NCBI RefSeq assembly: GCF_030766935.1
Contig: NZ_JASERL010000001.1
Coordinates: 434,001-498,000, forward strand
Direction of reading: 5' to 3'
Length of the DNA stretch: 64,000 nucleotides
Source: Streptomyces sp. KL109B
GTDB taxonomy: Bacteria > Actinomycetota > Actinomycetes > Streptomycetales > Streptomycetaceae
Shown: piece by piece, positions 39,063 to 53,549 of the stretch
Layout of the letters: each line of letters starts with the position of its first letter
Numbering within the stretch: the stretch's first letter is position 1
Program-made: the position numbers and the translations under genes
Notes under the pieces: model-generated
Database searches by the model: none
Told to the model about the DNA's origin: nothing
Seen by the model: only the letters and a program-made list of their open reading frames with translations

Positions 39063-39107
39063 CCCCGTCCGGGCCTGAAAGGTTCCTTCTGGGCACAAGC
39101 TTCCGAA

Positions 39108-39141
39108 CAGGTCAGGCGGGCTGCACAGCCCGTCTGACCTG
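39108..39141 (+). terminator. nusG terminator
   Basis: About 15-base stem (CAGGTCAGGCGGGCT and complement, with one G-U) and a U-rich tail GGTTTTTA. Separates nusG from rplK. Confidence 0.8.
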
Positions 39142-39266
39142 CTCGGTTTTTAGCCGCGCATGGATACCCGTTATCGTTGTGCGGTATGCCTCCATCCGGA
39201 TGATCCCAACGATCGTCTCCGAGGATGGCGGCTGAACACTCTCACTAAGACCCGGAGAGAGAGCAC

Positions 39267-39701
39267 ATGCCTCCCAAGAAGAAGAAGGTCACGGGGCTGA
39301 TCAAGCTCCAGATCCAGGCCGGCGCCGCCAACCCGGCCCCGCCTGTCGGCCCCGCGCTGGGCCAGCACGGCGTGAACATCATGGAGTTCTGCAAGGCCTA
39401 CAACGCCGCGACCGAGTCGCAGCGCGGTTGGGTCATCCCGGTGGAGATCACGGTCTACGAGGACCGTTCCTTCACCTTCATCACCAAGACCCCGCCGGCC
39501 GCGAAGATGATCCTCAAGGCCGCTGGTGTCGAGAAGGGCTCCGGCGAGCCGCACAAGACCAAGGTCGCCAAGATCACCGAGGCGCAGGTCCGCGAGATCG
39601 CCACCACCAAGATGCCCGACCTCAACGCCAATGACCTGGACGCCGCGTCCAAGATCATCGCCGGCACCGCCCGTTCCATGGGCGTCACGGTCGAGGGCTG
39701 A
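39267..39701 (+). CDS. rplK: Ribosomal protein uL11
   Basis: 144 residues, GTPase-centre protein of the 50S subunit. Starts with [20 protein letters not shown] and has [19 protein letters not shown]. The thiopeptide-binding Pro residues in the PPVGP motif are unchanged. ATG 39267 with GGAGAG upstream. Confidence 0.96.
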   Translation: MPPKKKKVTGLIKLQIQAGAANPAPPVGPALGQHGVNIMEFCKAYNAATESQRGWVIPVEITVYEDRSFTFITKTPPAAKMILKAAGVEKGSGEPHKTKVAKITEAQVREIATTKMPDLNANDLDAASKIIAGTARSMGVTVEG

Positions 39702-39778
39702 CCTCCACCTCGCAGATCCATCCGTGGCAGGGCCTGCTCGGCCCGCACCACGACTCCTCTAGAACTCAGGAGAAGCAA

Positions 39779-40510
39779 GTGAGCAAGCGCAGCAAGTCTC
39801 TCCGCGCTGCGGACGCCAAGGTCGACGGGGCCAAGCTCTACGCCCCGCTCGAGGCCGTCCGTCTCGCCAAGGAGACCTCCACCTCGAAGTTTGACGGCAC
39901 CGTCGAGGTCGCCTTCCGTCTGGGCGTTGACCCGCGCAAGGCCGACCAGATGGTCCGTGGCACCGTGAACCTGCCGCACGGCACCGGCAAGACCGCCCGG
40001 GTCCTGGTCTTCGCGACCGGTGACCGTGCTGCGGCCGCGGAAGCCGCGGGCGCCGACATCGTCGGCTCCGACGAGCTCATCGCCGAGATCGCCAAGGGCG
40101 ACCGGCTGAACGAGTTCGACGCCGTTGTCGCCACCCCGGACCTCATGGGCAAGGTCGGCCGCCTCGGCCGCGTGCTCGGTCCGCGTGGCCTCATGCCGAA
40201 CCCGAAGACCGGCACCGTGACCCCGGACGTGGCCAAGGCCGTGACCGAGATCAAGGGCGGCAAGATCGAGTTCCGCGTCGACAAGCACGCGAACCTGCAC
40301 TTCATCATCGGCAAGGTGTCCTTCGACGACGCCAAGCTGGTGGAGAACTACGGCGCGGCCCTGGAGGAGATCCTCCGTCTGAAGCCGTCCGCCGCCAAGG
40401 GTCGCTACGTCAAGAAGGCCGCCATCTCCACCACGATGGGCCCCGGCATCCAGCTTGACCCGAACCGCACCCGCAACCTCCTCGTCGAGGAGGACCCGGC
40501 CGCGGTCTGA
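39779..40510 (+). CDS. rplA: Ribosomal protein uL1
   Basis: 243 residues, 50S subunit, L1 stalk. [19 protein letters not shown] is the family signature. In bacteria it represses its own rplKA transcript by binding a site like its 23S target; such a site may lie in the rplK leader but I did not define it. GTG 39779. Confidence 0.96.
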   Translation: MSKRSKSLRAADAKVDGAKLYAPLEAVRLAKETSTSKFDGTVEVAFRLGVDPRKADQMVRGTVNLPHGTGKTARVLVFATGDRAAAAEAAGADIVGSDELIAEIAKGDRLNEFDAVVATPDLMGKVGRLGRVLGPRGLMPNPKTGTVTPDVAKAVTEIKGGKIEFRVDKHANLHFIIGKVSFDDAKLVENYGAALEEILRLKPSAAKGRYVKKAAISTTMGPGIQLDPNRTRNLLVEEDPAAV

Positions 40511-40537
40511 GCCCCTTAAGGCTCGCTGAAGTCGGCG

Positions 40538-40571
40538 ACGGGCCCCGCACCTTCCGAGGTGCGGGGCCCGT
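40538..40571 (+). terminator. rplKA terminator
   Basis: Perfect 15-base stem (starting ACGGGCCCCGCAC) with a 4-base loop and a CTTTT tail. Confidence 0.9.
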
Positions 40572-40640
40572 TCCGCTTTTCCGGCCCCTACGAAGGCGGG
40601 CTTGGGCTAGCTTCGCGGTGACCGACCGGGGGAGCAGCGA

Positions 40641-41339
40641 ATGCCGAGGTACGCGCGCGTGGTGGGCCTTGCCGTCACGGGGGTCCTCATGACCGCTTGC
40701 GGCGGGGCGCCGGAGCACGAGGCCCACGAGAGCCACGAGGCGCGCACAGCGCTGCGTACGGCCCGGCAGCAGGTCGCCTCGGCGGGCTCGGCCCGCGTCG
40801 ACGCGACGATGACCACCGGCAAGCGCCTGACCTCGCGAAGCACCGGGGCGCTCGACTGGTCGGACGGCGTCGAAGGCACTCTGACCCTGCGCGTCACGGG
40901 TGGCGAACTCGCCTCCTCCATGCGCGAGTTGGGCGGCGACCCGTCCCAGACGCGCTACCTTCCGGACGCCTACTACACGCGCATGAGCGCAAGGTTCGCC
41001 GAGCTCCAGGGCGGACGGCGCTGGATCCGGCACGCGTACGACACCCGGAGCGACCTCACCCCGGCCGACGCCCTCAAGTCGCTCGCCGGGGCGAAGGACG
41101 TCCACCGGGTGGGGCGGGAGACCGTGCGCGGCACGCGGACCACGCACTACCGGGGCACCTCAGGGCGCCAGCACATCGACGTATGGCTCGACGCGAGGCA
41201 GCTTCTGGTGCGGCGCACCCAGCGCGCGGGCGACTTCACCGGGACCGTCCACTACCGCGACTACGGCGCCCCGGCCCGGGCCCAGCGGCCGGCGGATCGC
41301 GACACCGTCGACTTCGCGGACGTCACGGGGGCCGGATAA
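40641..41339 (+). CDS. Putative lipoprotein
   Basis: 232 residues, secreted and lipid-anchored: a signal peptide whose lipobox is LMTAC with Cys near residue 20. The mature part has a lipid-carrier-like fold pattern with TYW-type beta strands and resembles the LppX/LprG-related family. Neighbour of a second, similar lipoprotein; function not established. Candidates include transport of hydrophobic molecules at the outer face of the membrane. Confidence 0.75.
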   Translation: MPRYARVVGLAVTGVLMTACGGAPEHEAHESHEARTALRTARQQVASAGSARVDATMTTGKRLTSRSTGALDWSDGVEGTLTLRVTGGELASSMRELGGDPSQTRYLPDAYYTRMSARFAELQGGRRWIRHAYDTRSDLTPADALKSLAGAKDVHRVGRETVRGTRTTHYRGTSGRQHIDVWLDARQLLVRRTQRAGDFTGTVHYRDYGAPARAQRPADRDTVDFADVTGAG

Positions 41340-41412
41340 AGCTGTGGGTGGGCTGTCCGAGGCGTCCGATATCGTGCGAGCAGATCAGAAACGCCAAGGG
41401 GTGGGATTCGAG

Positions 41413-42366
41413 ATGACTGTTTCCGTACGACGTGTGGCGGGCGCCGCCGCCGCGACCGCTCTGCTGTGTTCGGCCGTCGCCGCCTGTGGCGGGGGCGACG
41501 AGGGTGGCGAGAAGAAGGCCTCCGGGACGGGGTCCCAGTCGGTCGCGCAGGCCGTCACGGCCGCGTACAAGAAGACCTCCGCGGCCAAGTCCGCCAAGGT
41601 CGAGATGACCATGAAGACGCCGACCGCGGCCCAGGGCGGCGGTGACATGAAGATGTCCGGTGTCATGGGCTGGGACCCGACCGTCATGGATATGACGATG
41701 TCGGGCTCCGCGCTCGCCTCCGGTGGCGCGACCGCGCCCAAGAGCATCCGCATGGTCATGCAGGACAACGTGATGTACATGGACATGGGCGCCGCCGCTG
41801 CCAAGCAGATGGAGGGCAAGCGCTGGATGAAGATGGACATCGCGGCCATCGCCAAGGAGTCCGGCGACGAGAAGATGGCGCGGCAGCTGACCGGCGGCCT
41901 GGACAGCACGAGCCAGAGCCCTGCACAGCAGATCGCCGTCCTGCTCGACTCGCCCAACCTGAAGCACCTCGGCTCCGCCACCGTCGACGGCGAGCAGACG
42001 GAGCACTACAAGGGCAAGCTGACGGTCGACGAGATGATGTCGAAGAACGACTCGCTGAAGGTCCTCAGCAAGTCCGACCGCAGCCAGCTGCTCAAGACCG
42101 TCAAGCAGGCCGGGATCAAGAACTACGACACCGAGCTGTGGATCAACAAGGACAACCTGCCGGTCCGGCTCGACGTCACGATGGACAGCTCGCAGGGCGC
42201 CGTCCAGGTCTCGGAGAAGTTCTCCGACTACGGCGCCGCGGTGAAGGCCGCCACGCCGCCCGCCGACCAGACCTTCGACATGATGAAGATGCTCAAGGAG
42301 CTGGGCAAGGGCGCCGGAAGCGGGGCCGGTTCCACCGGATCCACGGGACTCGACAGCGGGGTCTGA
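41413..42366 (+). CDS. LppX/LprG-like putative lipoprotein
   Basis: 317 residues, lipobox in SAVAACGGG. Met-rich segments (VMDMTMSGSAL, NVMYMDMGAAA) and a Ser/Lys-rich beta-rich body match the LppX_LprAFG lipoprotein family, which bind acyl lipids. Starts after 73 bases, ATG 41413. It may work with the preceding protein, but no partner enzyme is here. Confidence 0.8.
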   Translation: MTVSVRRVAGAAAATALLCSAVAACGGGDEGGEKKASGTGSQSVAQAVTAAYKKTSAAKSAKVEMTMKTPTAAQGGGDMKMSGVMGWDPTVMDMTMSGSALASGGATAPKSIRMVMQDNVMYMDMGAAAAKQMEGKRWMKMDIAAIAKESGDEKMARQLTGGLDSTSQSPAQQIAVLLDSPNLKHLGSATVDGEQTEHYKGKLTVDEMMSKNDSLKVLSKSDRSQLLKTVKQAGIKNYDTELWINKDNLPVRLDVTMDSSQGAVQVSEKFSDYGAAVKAATPPADQTFDMMKMLKELGKGAGSGAGSTGSTGLDSGV

Positions 42367-42376
42367 CCGGATTTGC

Positions 42377-42632
42377 TTGACAAGCACCTCTTCGCTTAAC
42401 CTTCCACAGAAGCCAAAGACCGCTGGTCGTTGCCGTGCGCTCGCAAGAGAGTTCGGTGGCCGAAGGATCCGCTGAAACTGCGGACGACCCGCGCAGGTGA
42501 CTGTGGAAGTGCTCCCTCCCGGATTCGTCCGTGATGGTCGAGCTCACGCCCCGTGCGCCTGCGCCGGGGCGTTTCGTTTTCCCCAGCCTCCTTGCGAGCG
42601 GTCCTCATCACCCGGAAGGAGGCTGACGCTCT
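42377..42632 (+). ncRNA. L10-type ribosomal leader before rplJ
   Basis: A 256-base leader before rplJ. TTGACA at 42377-42382 is a good -35, but no ideal -10 lies at 17 bases (a TAACCT occurs at 14), so the promoter is unsure. The last hairpin CGCCCCG/CGGGGCG (42547-42571) with a TTTCGTTTT tail is a likely attenuator. In bacteria the L10-(L12)4 complex binds such a leader and represses translation; the binding site here is inferred from position. Confidence 0.6.
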
Positions 42633-43163
42633 ATGCCGACGCCCGACAAGGCTGCCGCGGTAGCCGAGCTCACGGACAAGTTCCGCAGCTCGAACGCCGC
42701 CGTGCTGACCGAGTACCGGGGTCTCACCGTGGCCCAGCTCAAGCAGCTGCGCCGTTCGCTCGGTGAGAACTCCGAGTACGCCGTGGTGAAGAACACGCTG
42801 ACCAAGATCGCGGCCAACGAGGCCGGGATCAACGCGCTGGACGACCTCTTCGCGGGTCCGACGGCGGTTGCCTTCGTCACCGGTGACCCGGTGGAGTCGG
42901 CGAAGGGTCTTCGTGACTTCGCCAAGGACAACCCGAACCTCGTCATCAAGGGCGGTGTCCTTGACGGCAAGGCGCTGTCCGCCGACGAGATCAAGAAGCT
43001 TGCGGACCTCGAGTCCCGCGAGGTTCTGCTCTCCAAGCTGGCCGGTGCCTTCAAGGCGAAGCAGTCGCAGGCTGCCTCCGTCTTCAACGCGCTGCCGACG
43101 AAGCTCGTCCGCACCGTGGACGCGCTCCGTGCCAAGCAGGACGAGCAGGGCGGTGCCGAGTAA
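42633..43163 (+). CDS. rplJ: Ribosomal protein uL10
   Basis: 176 residues; holds the L12 stalk dimers. [17 protein letters not shown] and [12 protein letters not shown] match. Start ATG 42633, after AAGGAGG. Confidence 0.96.
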   Translation: MPTPDKAAAVAELTDKFRSSNAAVLTEYRGLTVAQLKQLRRSLGENSEYAVVKNTLTKIAANEAGINALDDLFAGPTAVAFVTGDPVESAKGLRDFAKDNPNLVIKGGVLDGKALSADEIKKLADLESREVLLSKLAGAFKAKQSQAASVFNALPTKLVRTVDALRAKQDEQGGAE

Positions 43164-43307
43164 TTCGGCTCGCTTTCTGATCCTCGCCGCCTGACCGGGC
43201 GGCAGGGATCGCAGCGGGCCGAACGTCTACGAAGTAATGCCGATAGGCATACGCCCGCCTCACCCAGTACATCCGGCACCTGCCGATTTAGTGGAAGGAC
43301 CGCCATC

Positions 43308-43697
43308 ATGGCGAAGCTCACCCAGGACGAGCTGCTTGCGCAGTTCGAGGAGATGACCCTCATCGAGCTCTCCGAGTTCGTGAAGGCCTTCGAGGAGAAG
43401 TTCGACGTCGAGGCCGCGGCTGCCGCCCCGGTCGTCGTCGCCGGTGGTGCCGCTGGTGGCGCCGCCGCCGAGGCCGCCGAGGAGCAGGACGAGTTCGACG
43501 TCGTCCTCACCGGCGCCGGCGACAAGAAGATCCAGGTCATCAAGGTCGTGCGCGAGCTCACCTCCCTGGGCCTCAAGGAGGCCAAGGACCTCGTCGACGG
43601 CACCCCGAAGCCGGTCCTCGAGAAGGTCGCCAAGGACGCTGCCGAGAAGGCCAAGGAGCAGCTCGAGGGCGCCGGCGCCACCGTCGAGGTCAAGTAA
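43308..43697 (+). CDS. rplL: Ribosomal protein bL12
   Basis: 129 residues. N-terminal dimer domain ([13 protein letters not shown]), an Ala/Gly/Val-rich hinge near residues 45-60, and the C-terminal domain ([14 protein letters not shown], [11 protein letters not shown]) that recruits EF-Tu and EF-G. The 144 bases between rplJ and rplL have a small palindrome ATGCCGATAGGCAT. Confidence 0.96.
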   Translation: MAKLTQDELLAQFEEMTLIELSEFVKAFEEKFDVEAAAAAPVVVAGGAAGGAAAEAAEEQDEFDVVLTGAGDKKIQVIKVVRELTSLGLKEAKDLVDGTPKPVLEKVAKDAAEKAKEQLEGAGATVEVK

Positions 43698-43767
43698 TTA
43701 CCTCTTCGAGTCAGCCGACTCTTCTTCAGGTGAAACTGCTTCCCCGGGAGCTGTAACACCGAGGTAC

Positions 43768-43803
43768 CGAAGGGCGATCACCCAGTTGGGTGGTCGCCCT
43801 TCG
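43768..43803 (+). terminator. rplJL terminator
   Basis: About 16-base stem starting CGAAGGGCGATCACCCA (one mismatch-like pair), 2-base loop. Ends the rplJL unit before the rpoB promoter. Confidence 0.85.
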
Positions 43804-44076
43804 GCGTTGTCTGGCTCGCAGGCCGAGGGTGCCTTGCGCTGTCGGTCGCGCAGAGTATGGTGATCTTCGTTGTGCCTGGCGCCACCCCTGTTCGGCCAAG
43901 AGGGGGCCTTGACGAACAGCACGCAGCGCGCAATTCTCAGGACGCGTCGTCACAACGATCCGGATCCGAGGCATGGATCGACGGCGAAGAGGGCAGTAAG
44001 GATGTGCGCTCAGCGCACAGGGCACGCCGCAGACGGTGAACGGTTGAGAACAACGAGGGTCTCAAAAAACCCGCAC
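43804..44076. other. Non-coding gap between rplL and rpoB promoter
   Basis: About 270 bases. I see no convincing gene; a TATGGT-like -10 near 43856 suggests a possible minor promoter. The sequence is less GC-rich than the coding regions in places. Confidence 0.4.
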
Positions 44077-44105
44077 TGGACATCAGTGGGCCTTCTGGCT
44101 ACACT
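44077..44105 (+). promoter_or_regulatory. Main rpoB promoter
   Basis: TGGACA at 44077-44082 and TACACT at 44100-44105 with 17 bases between, a strong match to the principal sigma factor. Start of transcription near 44112, giving a leader of about 170 bases before the TTG start. Confidence 0.75.
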
Positions 44106-44284
44106 GTCCCTTTGCGCTGCCTGTTAGCTGCTCCCTGCCCGTCACCAGGGGCATGCCCTCGCCTCAGCACCGTGGATTGAACCGGCTCTGACCTGGCCAT
44201 ATGCCAGATCAGGGGCTCTGTCCCGTTGTATGGCTTGGGACCGGTACGCGCGTAGTGAGTCCGAGCCCTCGGAAGGACCCCCTC

Positions 44285-47200
44285 TTGGCCGCCTCGCGCA
44301 ACGCCTCGACCGCGAATACGAACAACGGCGCCAGCACCGCCCCGCTGCGCATCTCCTTTGCAAAGATCAAGGAGCCTCTCGAGGTTCCGAACCTGCTCGC
44401 GCTGCAGACCGAGAGCTTTGACTGGCTGCTCGGCAACACCGCTTGGCAGAGTCGGGTCGAGGAGGCTCTGGAGTCGGGTCACGACGTCCCCACGAAGTCC
44501 GGTCTGGAGGAGATCTTCGAGGAGATCTCCCCGATCGAGGACTTCTCCGGGTCGATGTCCCTGACCTTCCGCGACCACCGCTTCGAGCCGCCGAAGAACT
44601 CGATCGACGAGTGCAAGGAGCGCGACTTCACGTACGCGGCTCCGCTCTTCGTCACCGCTGAATTCACCAACAACGAGACCGGCGAGATCAAGTCCCAGAC
44701 GGTCTTCATGGGCGACTTCCCGCTCATGACGAACAAGGGCACCTTCGTCATCAACGGCACCGAGCGTGTCGTGGTGTCGCAGCTCGTCCGTTCGCCCGGT
44801 GTCTACTTCGACTCCTCCATCGACAAGACGTCCGACAAGGACATCTTCTCCGCCAAGATCATCCCGTCCCGGGGTGCCTGGCTGGAGATGGAGATCGACA
44901 AGCGCGACATGGTCGGTGTGCGCATCGACCGCAAGCGCAAGCAGTCCGTCACCGTTCTCCTGAAGGCTCTCGGTTGGACGACCGAGCAGATCCTGGAGGA
45001 GTTCGGCGAGTACGAGTCCATGCGCGCCACCCTGGAGAAGGACCACACCCAGGGCCAGGACGACGCGCTGCTCGACATCTACCGCAAGCTGCGTCCGGGC
45101 GAGCCGCCCACGCGCGAGGCCGCGCAGACGCTGCTCGAGAACCTCTACTTCAACCCGAAGCGCTACGACCTCGCGAAGGTCGGCCGCTACAAGGTGAACA
45201 AGAAGCTCGGTGCCGAAGAGCCGCTGGACGCCGGCGTGCTCACGACCGACGACGTCATCGCCACCATCAAGTACCTGGTGAAGCTCCACGCGGGCGAGAC
45301 CGAGACGGTGGGCGAGTCGGGCCGCGAGATCGTCGTCGAGACCGACGACATCGACCACTTCGGCAACCGTCGTATCCGTAACGTCGGCGAGCTCATCCAG
45401 AACCAGGTCCGTACGGGTCTGGCTCGTATGGAGCGCGTCGTGCGCGAGCGCATGACGACGCAGGACGTCGAGGCGATCACGCCGCAGACCCTGATCAACA
45501 TCCGCCCGGTCGTGGCGTCGATCAAGGAGTTCTTCGGTACCTCGCAGCTGTCCCAGTTCATGGACCAGAACAACCCGCTGTCGGGGCTGACGCACAAGCG
45601 TCGTCTGAACGCCCTCGGCCCGGGTGGTCTGTCCCGTGAGCGGGCGGGCTTCGAGGTCCGAGACGTGCACCCGTCGCACTACGGCCGCATGTGCCCGATT
45701 GAGACCCCTGAAGGTCCCAACATTGGTCTCATCGGTTCGCTCGCCTCGTACGGCCGCATCAACCCGTTCGGCTTCATCGAGACGCCGTACCGCAAGGTCG
45801 TCGACGGTGTCGTCACCGACGACGTCGACTACCTGACGGCCGACGAGGAGGACCGCTTCGTCATCGCGCAGGCCAACGCGCCGCTGACGGAGGAGCTCCA
45901 CTTCGCCGAGGCCCGCGTCCTGGTCCGCCGCCGTGGCGGAGAGGTCGACTACGTCCCCGGGGACGACGTCGACTACATGGACGTCTCGCCGCGCCAGATG
46001 GTGTCGGTCGCGACCGCGATGATTCCGTTCCTCGAGCACGACGACGCCAACCGTGCCCTCATGGGCGCGAACATGATGCGTCAGGCCGTGCCGCTGATTA
46101 AGTCCGAGGCGCCGCTCGTCGGCACCGGCATGGAGTACCGCTGCGCCACCGACGCCGGCGACGTACTCAAGGCCGACAAGGACGGTGTGGTCCAGGAGGT
46201 CTCCGCGGACTACATCACGACCGCCAACGACGACGGCACGTACACCACGTACCGCCTGTCGAAGTTCTCCCGCTCCAACCAGGGCACCTCTGTGAACCAG
46301 AAGGTCGTCGTGGACGAGGGCGCGCGGATCATCACCGGCCAGGTCCTGGCCGACGGTCCCGCGACCGAAGAGGGCGAGATGGCGCTCGGCAAGAACCTTC
46401 TTGTCGCCTTCATGCCGTGGGAGGGTCACAACTACGAGGACGCCATCATCCTGAGCCAGCGGCTCGTCCAGGATGACGTGCTCTCTTCGATCCACATCGA
46501 AGAGCACGAGGTCGACGCCCGTGACACCAAGCTCGGCCCGGAGGAGATCACCCGGGACATCCCGAACGTCTCCGAGGAGGTCCTCGCCGACCTCGACGAG
46601 CGCGGCATCATCCGCATCGGTGCCGAGGTCATCGCCGGCGACATCCTCGTCGGCAAGGTGACCCCGAAGGGTGAGACCGAGCTGACGCCGGAGGAGCGTC
46701 TGCTGCGCGCCATCTTCGGTGAGAAGGCCCGCGAGGTCCGTGACACCTCCCTGAAGGTGCCGCACGGCGAGACCGGCAAGGTCATCGGCGTCCGCGTCTT
46801 CGACCGTGAAGAGGGCGACGAGCTGCCGCCGGGCGTGAACCAGCTGGTTCGTGTCTACGTGGCCCAGAAGCGCAAGATCACCGACGGTGACAAGCTCGCA
46901 GGACGTCACGGCAACAAGGGCGTCATCTCGAAGATCAACCCGATCGAGGACATGCCGTTCCTGGAGGACGGCACCCCGGTCGACATCATCCTCAACCCCC
47001 TGGGTGTGCCGTCCCGAATGAACCCGGGACAGGTCCTGGAGATCCACCTCGGCTGGCTCGCCAGCCAGGGCTGGGACGTCTCCGGCCTCGCCGACGAGTG
47101 GGCCCAGCGCCTCCAGGCGATCGGCGCCGACCAGGTCGAGGCGCGTACGAACGTCGCGACCCCGGTCTTCGACGGTGCGCGTGAGGACGAGCTCGCGGGT

Positions 47201-47770
47201 CTGCTCGAGCACACCACCCCGAACCGCGACGGCGACCGCATGGTCCTCCCGTCCGGTAAGGCGAGGCTGTTCGACGGCCGCTCCGGCGAGCCGTTCCCGG
47301 ACCCGATCTCGGTCGGGTACATGTACATCCTCAAGCTGCACCACCTGGTCGACGACAAGCTGCACGCCCGGTCGACCGGTCCGTACTCGATGATCACCCA
47401 GCAGCCGCTGGGTGGTAAGGCTCAGTTCGGTGGCCAGCGCTTCGGTGAGATGGAGGTGTGGGCGCTGGAGGCGTACGGCGCCGCTTACGCCCTCCAGGAG
47501 CTGCTGACCATCAAGTCCGACGACGTCACCGGCCGCGTGAAGGTCTACGAGGCCATCGTCAAGGGCGAGAACATCCCCGAGCCCGGCATTCCCGAGTCCT
47601 TCAAGGTGCTCATCAAGGAAATGCAGTCCCTGTGCCTCAACGTGGAGGTGCTGTCCTCGGACGGCATGTCCATCGAGATGCGCGACACCGACGAGGACGT
47701 CTTCCGCGCTGCGGAGGAGCTCGGCATCGACCTGTCGCGGCGCGAGCCGAGCAGCGTCGAAGAGGTCTGA
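44285..47770 (+). CDS. rpoB: RNA polymerase beta subunit, with natural Asn442
   Basis: 1161 residues, the length of the Streptomyces subunit. The TTG at 44285 (AASRNAS) has GGAAGGA 8 bases upstream and gives this length; longer starts have no support. Rifampicin region: [17 protein letters not shown] and [19 protein letters not shown]. Relative to E. coli, Gln513, Asp516 and His526 are unchanged, but the position equivalent to Ser531 is Asn442 (codon AAC at 45608-45610), where the usual Streptomyces residue is Ser. Catalytic residues near [11 protein letters not shown] are normal. Predicted natural rifampicin resistance needs testing. Confidence 0.97.
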   Translation: MAASRNASTANTNNGASTAPLRISFAKIKEPLEVPNLLALQTESFDWLLGNTAWQSRVEEALESGHDVPTKSGLEEIFEEISPIEDFSGSMSLTFRDHRFEPPKNSIDECKERDFTYAAPLFVTAEFTNNETGEIKSQTVFMGDFPLMTNKGTFVINGTERVVVSQLVRSPGVYFDSSIDKTSDKDIFSAKIIPSRGAWLEMEIDKRDMVGVRIDRKRKQSVTVLLKALGWTTEQILEEFGEYESMRATLEKDHTQGQDDALLDIYRKLRPGEPPTREAAQTLLENLYFNPKRYDLAKVGRYKVNKKLGAEEPLDAGVLTTDDVIATIKYLVKLHAGETETVGESGREIVVETDDIDHFGNRRIRNVGELIQNQVRTGLARMERVVRERMTTQDVEAITPQTLINIRPVVASIKEFFGTSQLSQFMDQNNPLSGLTHKRRLNALGPGGLSRERAGFEVRDVHPSHYGRMCPIETPEGPNIGLIGSLASYGRINPFGFIETPYRKVVDGVVTDDVDYLTADEEDRFVIAQANAPLTEELHFAEARVLVRRRGGEVDYVPGDDVDYMDVSPRQMVSVATAMIPFLEHDDANRALMGANMMRQAVPLIKSEAPLVGTGMEYRCATDAGDVLKADKDGVVQEVSADYITTANDDGTYTTYRLSKFSRSNQGTSVNQKVVVDEGARIITGQVLADGPATEEGEMALGKNLLVAFMPWEGHNYEDAIILSQRLVQDDVLSSIHIEEHEVDARDTKLGPEEITRDIPNVSEEVLADLDERGIIRIGAEVIAGDILVGKVTPKGETELTPEERLLRAIFGEKAREVRDTSLKVPHGETGKVIGVRVFDREEGDELPPGVNQLVRVYVAQKRKITDGDKLAGRHGNKGVISKINPIEDMPFLEDGTPVDIILNPLGVPSRMNPGQVLEIHLGWLASQGWDVSGLADEWAQRLQAIGADQVEARTNVATPVFDGAREDELAGLLEHTTPNRDGDRMVLPSGKARLFDGRSGEPFPDPISVGYMYILKLHHLVDDKLHARSTGPYSMITQQPLGGKAQFGGQRFGEMEVWALEAYGAAYALQELLTIKSDDVTGRVKVYEAIVKGENIPEPGIPESFKVLIKEMQSLCLNVEVLSSDGMSIEMRDTDEDVFRAAEELGIDLSRREPSSVEEV

Positions 47771-47866
47771 CGGGAGTCCGGTAGGGGCCCGGAAACGGGC
47801 CCCCGCCGACCCCTCGACCCCCGTTTCAGACCACAGACTTACAACCCTGAGAGGGATTGACGCATA

Positions 47867-51766
<3,900 letters not shown>

Positions 51767-51788
51767 GCGAGCAGCTGCTTGAAACCGC

Positions 51789-51825
51789 AGGGCGGTCACT
51801 CCGGGTAATCCGGGGTGGCCGCCCT
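51789..51825 (+). terminator. rpoBC terminator
   Basis: About 16-base stem (two G-U pairs) around TAAT, starting AGGGCGGTCACTCCGG. Confidence 0.8.
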
Positions 51826-51882
51826 GTGGCGTAGTGCCGCATGATGGACGCCACAACGTGTCTGTGCCGGGGGAGTGGTCTC

Positions 51883-52407
51883 GTGTCGAATCCGCAGTGG
51901 CAGCCGGCTCCGTGGCCCGGACAGCAGCCGTCCATGCTGGCCGCGCACGCCGACCGGGAGCGCGCGGTCGACGTGCTGCGTGCGGGGTTCGCCGAGGGGC
52001 GGTTGCAGCAGGGCGAGTACGAGCGGCGGATCGAGCGGGCCTATGGGGCGCGCACCGTGGGGGAGTTGACGAGTCTCGTCGCCGACCTGCCGCAGGGGCC
52101 CACGCCTCAGCAGCAGCTGCCGATGCCGATGATGGGCGTGCCCCGGACGTTCCTGCCGCCGCCTCCGCCCACCAATGGCAAGGCCGTCGGGGCGCTGGTC
52201 TGCGGTGTCGGCACGTTCTTCTCGATGGGCGGCACCGCGCTGCCCGCGGTGATCCTGGGGCACATGGCCCGCAAGGAGATCCGGGAGCGGGGCGATTCCG
52301 GGGACGGGATGGCGGTCGGCGGGCTCGTGCTCGGGTGGCTGGCCATCGCGGGGTGGGCGCTGTTCATCACCGCGATGATCATTGCCGGGGCCAGCGGCGA
52401 GGGGTGA
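51883..52407 (+). CDS. DUF1707/DUF4190 domain membrane protein
   Basis: 174 residues. N-terminal DUF1707 (ADRERAVDVLRAGFAEGRL, QGEYERRIERAYGARTVGEL), then a Pro-rich linker and a two-helix DUF4190-like membrane region (GALVCGVGTFF, VILGHMARKEIRERGDSG). GTG 51883 has GGGGGAG 7 bases upstream; two ATG upstream are alternatives. Function unknown. Confidence 0.82.
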   Translation: MSNPQWQPAPWPGQQPSMLAAHADRERAVDVLRAGFAEGRLQQGEYERRIERAYGARTVGELTSLVADLPQGPTPQQQLPMPMMGVPRTFLPPPPPTNGKAVGALVCGVGTFFSMGGTALPAVILGHMARKEIRERGDSGDGMAVGGLVLGWLAIAGWALFITAMIIAGASGEG

Positions 52408-52443
52408 CCGCGCCCGGCGTGTCCTGGCTCCGGGGTATTTGTT

Positions 52444-52472
52444 TTGACCACAGCGTATGAGATAGGTACGCT
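52444..52472 (+). promoter_or_regulatory. rpsL promoter
   Basis: TTGACC at 52444-52449, TACGCT at 52467-52472, 17 bases apart; leader of about 185 bases. Confidence 0.75.
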
Positions 52473-52665
52473 CAGACCTTGTGCCTGGGGTGTGCCTGGG
52501 CTCGTGTGCGTGTCAACAGCCGCACGGCGAGTCCGATCATGGCCACCGCAATCTGCCGCCTTCCCGCCTTCGGTGGGGGTCTGCAGCATTCGACACACCC
52601 GACCGCGTGGGTCGGGAAAGTTCCAGGTTAGCTTTACTACTCGGCACACAGAAACCGGAGAAGTA

Positions 52666-53037
52666 GTGCCTACGATCCAGCAGCTGGTCCGGAAGGGCCG
52701 GCAGGACAAGGTCGAGAAGAACAAGACGCCCGCACTCGAGGGTTCGCCCCAGCGCCGTGGCGTCTGCACGCGTGTGTTCACGACCACCCCGAAGAAGCCG
52801 AACTCGGCCCTCCGTAAGGTCGCGCGTGTGCGTCTGACCAGCGGCATCGAGGTCACGGCCTACATTCCGGGTGAGGGACACAACCTGCAGGAGCACTCCA
52901 TCGTGCTCGTGCGCGGTGGCCGTGTGAAGGACCTGCCCGGTGTTCGCTACAAGATCATCCGCGGTTCGCTTGACACCCAGGGTGTCAAGAACCGCAAGCA
53001 GGCCCGCAGCCGCTACGGCGCCAAGAAGGAGAAGTAA
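52666..53037 (+). CDS. rpsL: Ribosomal protein uS12
   Basis: 123 residues. Decoding-centre loops [12 protein letters not shown] and [12 protein letters not shown] are the streptomycin-sensitive forms; no resistance change is seen. GTG 52666 with GGAG upstream; homologues begin [10 protein letters not shown]. Confidence 0.97.
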   Translation: MPTIQQLVRKGRQDKVEKNKTPALEGSPQRRGVCTRVFTTTPKKPNSALRKVARVRLTSGIEVTAYIPGEGHNLQEHSIVLVRGGRVKDLPGVRYKIIRGSLDTQGVKNRKQARSRYGAKKEK

Positions 53038-53039
53038 GA

Positions 53040-53510
53040 ATGCCTCGTAAGGGCCCCGCCCCGAAGCGCCCGGTCATCATCGACCCGGTCTACGGTTCTC
53101 CTCTGGTGACCTCCCTCATCAACAAGGTGCTGCTGAACGGCAAGCGCTCCACCGCCGAGCGCATCGTGTACGGCGCCATGGAGGGCCTGCGTGAGAAGTC
53201 GGGCAACGACCCGGTCATCACGCTCAAGCGCGCGCTCGAGAACATCAAGCCGACCCTCGAGGTCAAGTCCCGCCGTGTCGGTGGCGCGACCTACCAGGTT
53301 CCGGTTGAGGTCAAGCCCGGCCGCGCCAACACCCTCGCGCTCCGCTGGCTCGTCGGCTACTCGCGCGCTCGCCGCGAGAAGACGATGACCGAGCGTCTGA
53401 TGAACGAGCTGCTCGACGCCTCCAACGGCCTCGGCGCAGCCGTGAAGAAGCGCGAGGACACGCACAAGATGGCCGAGTCCAACAAGGCCTTCGCGCACTA
53501 CCGCTGGTAG
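53040..53510 (+). CDS. rpsG: Ribosomal protein uS7
   Basis: 156 residues; nucleates assembly of the 30S head. [19 protein letters not shown] and the C-terminal [24 protein letters not shown] end are normal. Starts 3 bases after rpsL. Confidence 0.97.
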   Translation: MPRKGPAPKRPVIIDPVYGSPLVTSLINKVLLNGKRSTAERIVYGAMEGLREKSGNDPVITLKRALENIKPTLEVKSRRVGGATYQVPVEVKPGRANTLALRWLVGYSRARREKTMTERLMNELLDASNGLGAAVKKREDTHKMAESNKAFAHYRW

Positions 53511-53549
53511 TCGCAACCCACATCGAGACCGAGAGAAGACTGAAGCCTT

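Noticed and set aside
43804..44076. Short frames before rpoB as genes
   Set aside because: No ribosome site or recognisable motif; the stretch is an upstream and promoter region.
52708..52940. Possible streptomycin-resistance change in rpsL
   Set aside because: The Lys-Lys-Pro-Asn and Lys-Asp-Leu-Pro loops are the normal sensitive forms.
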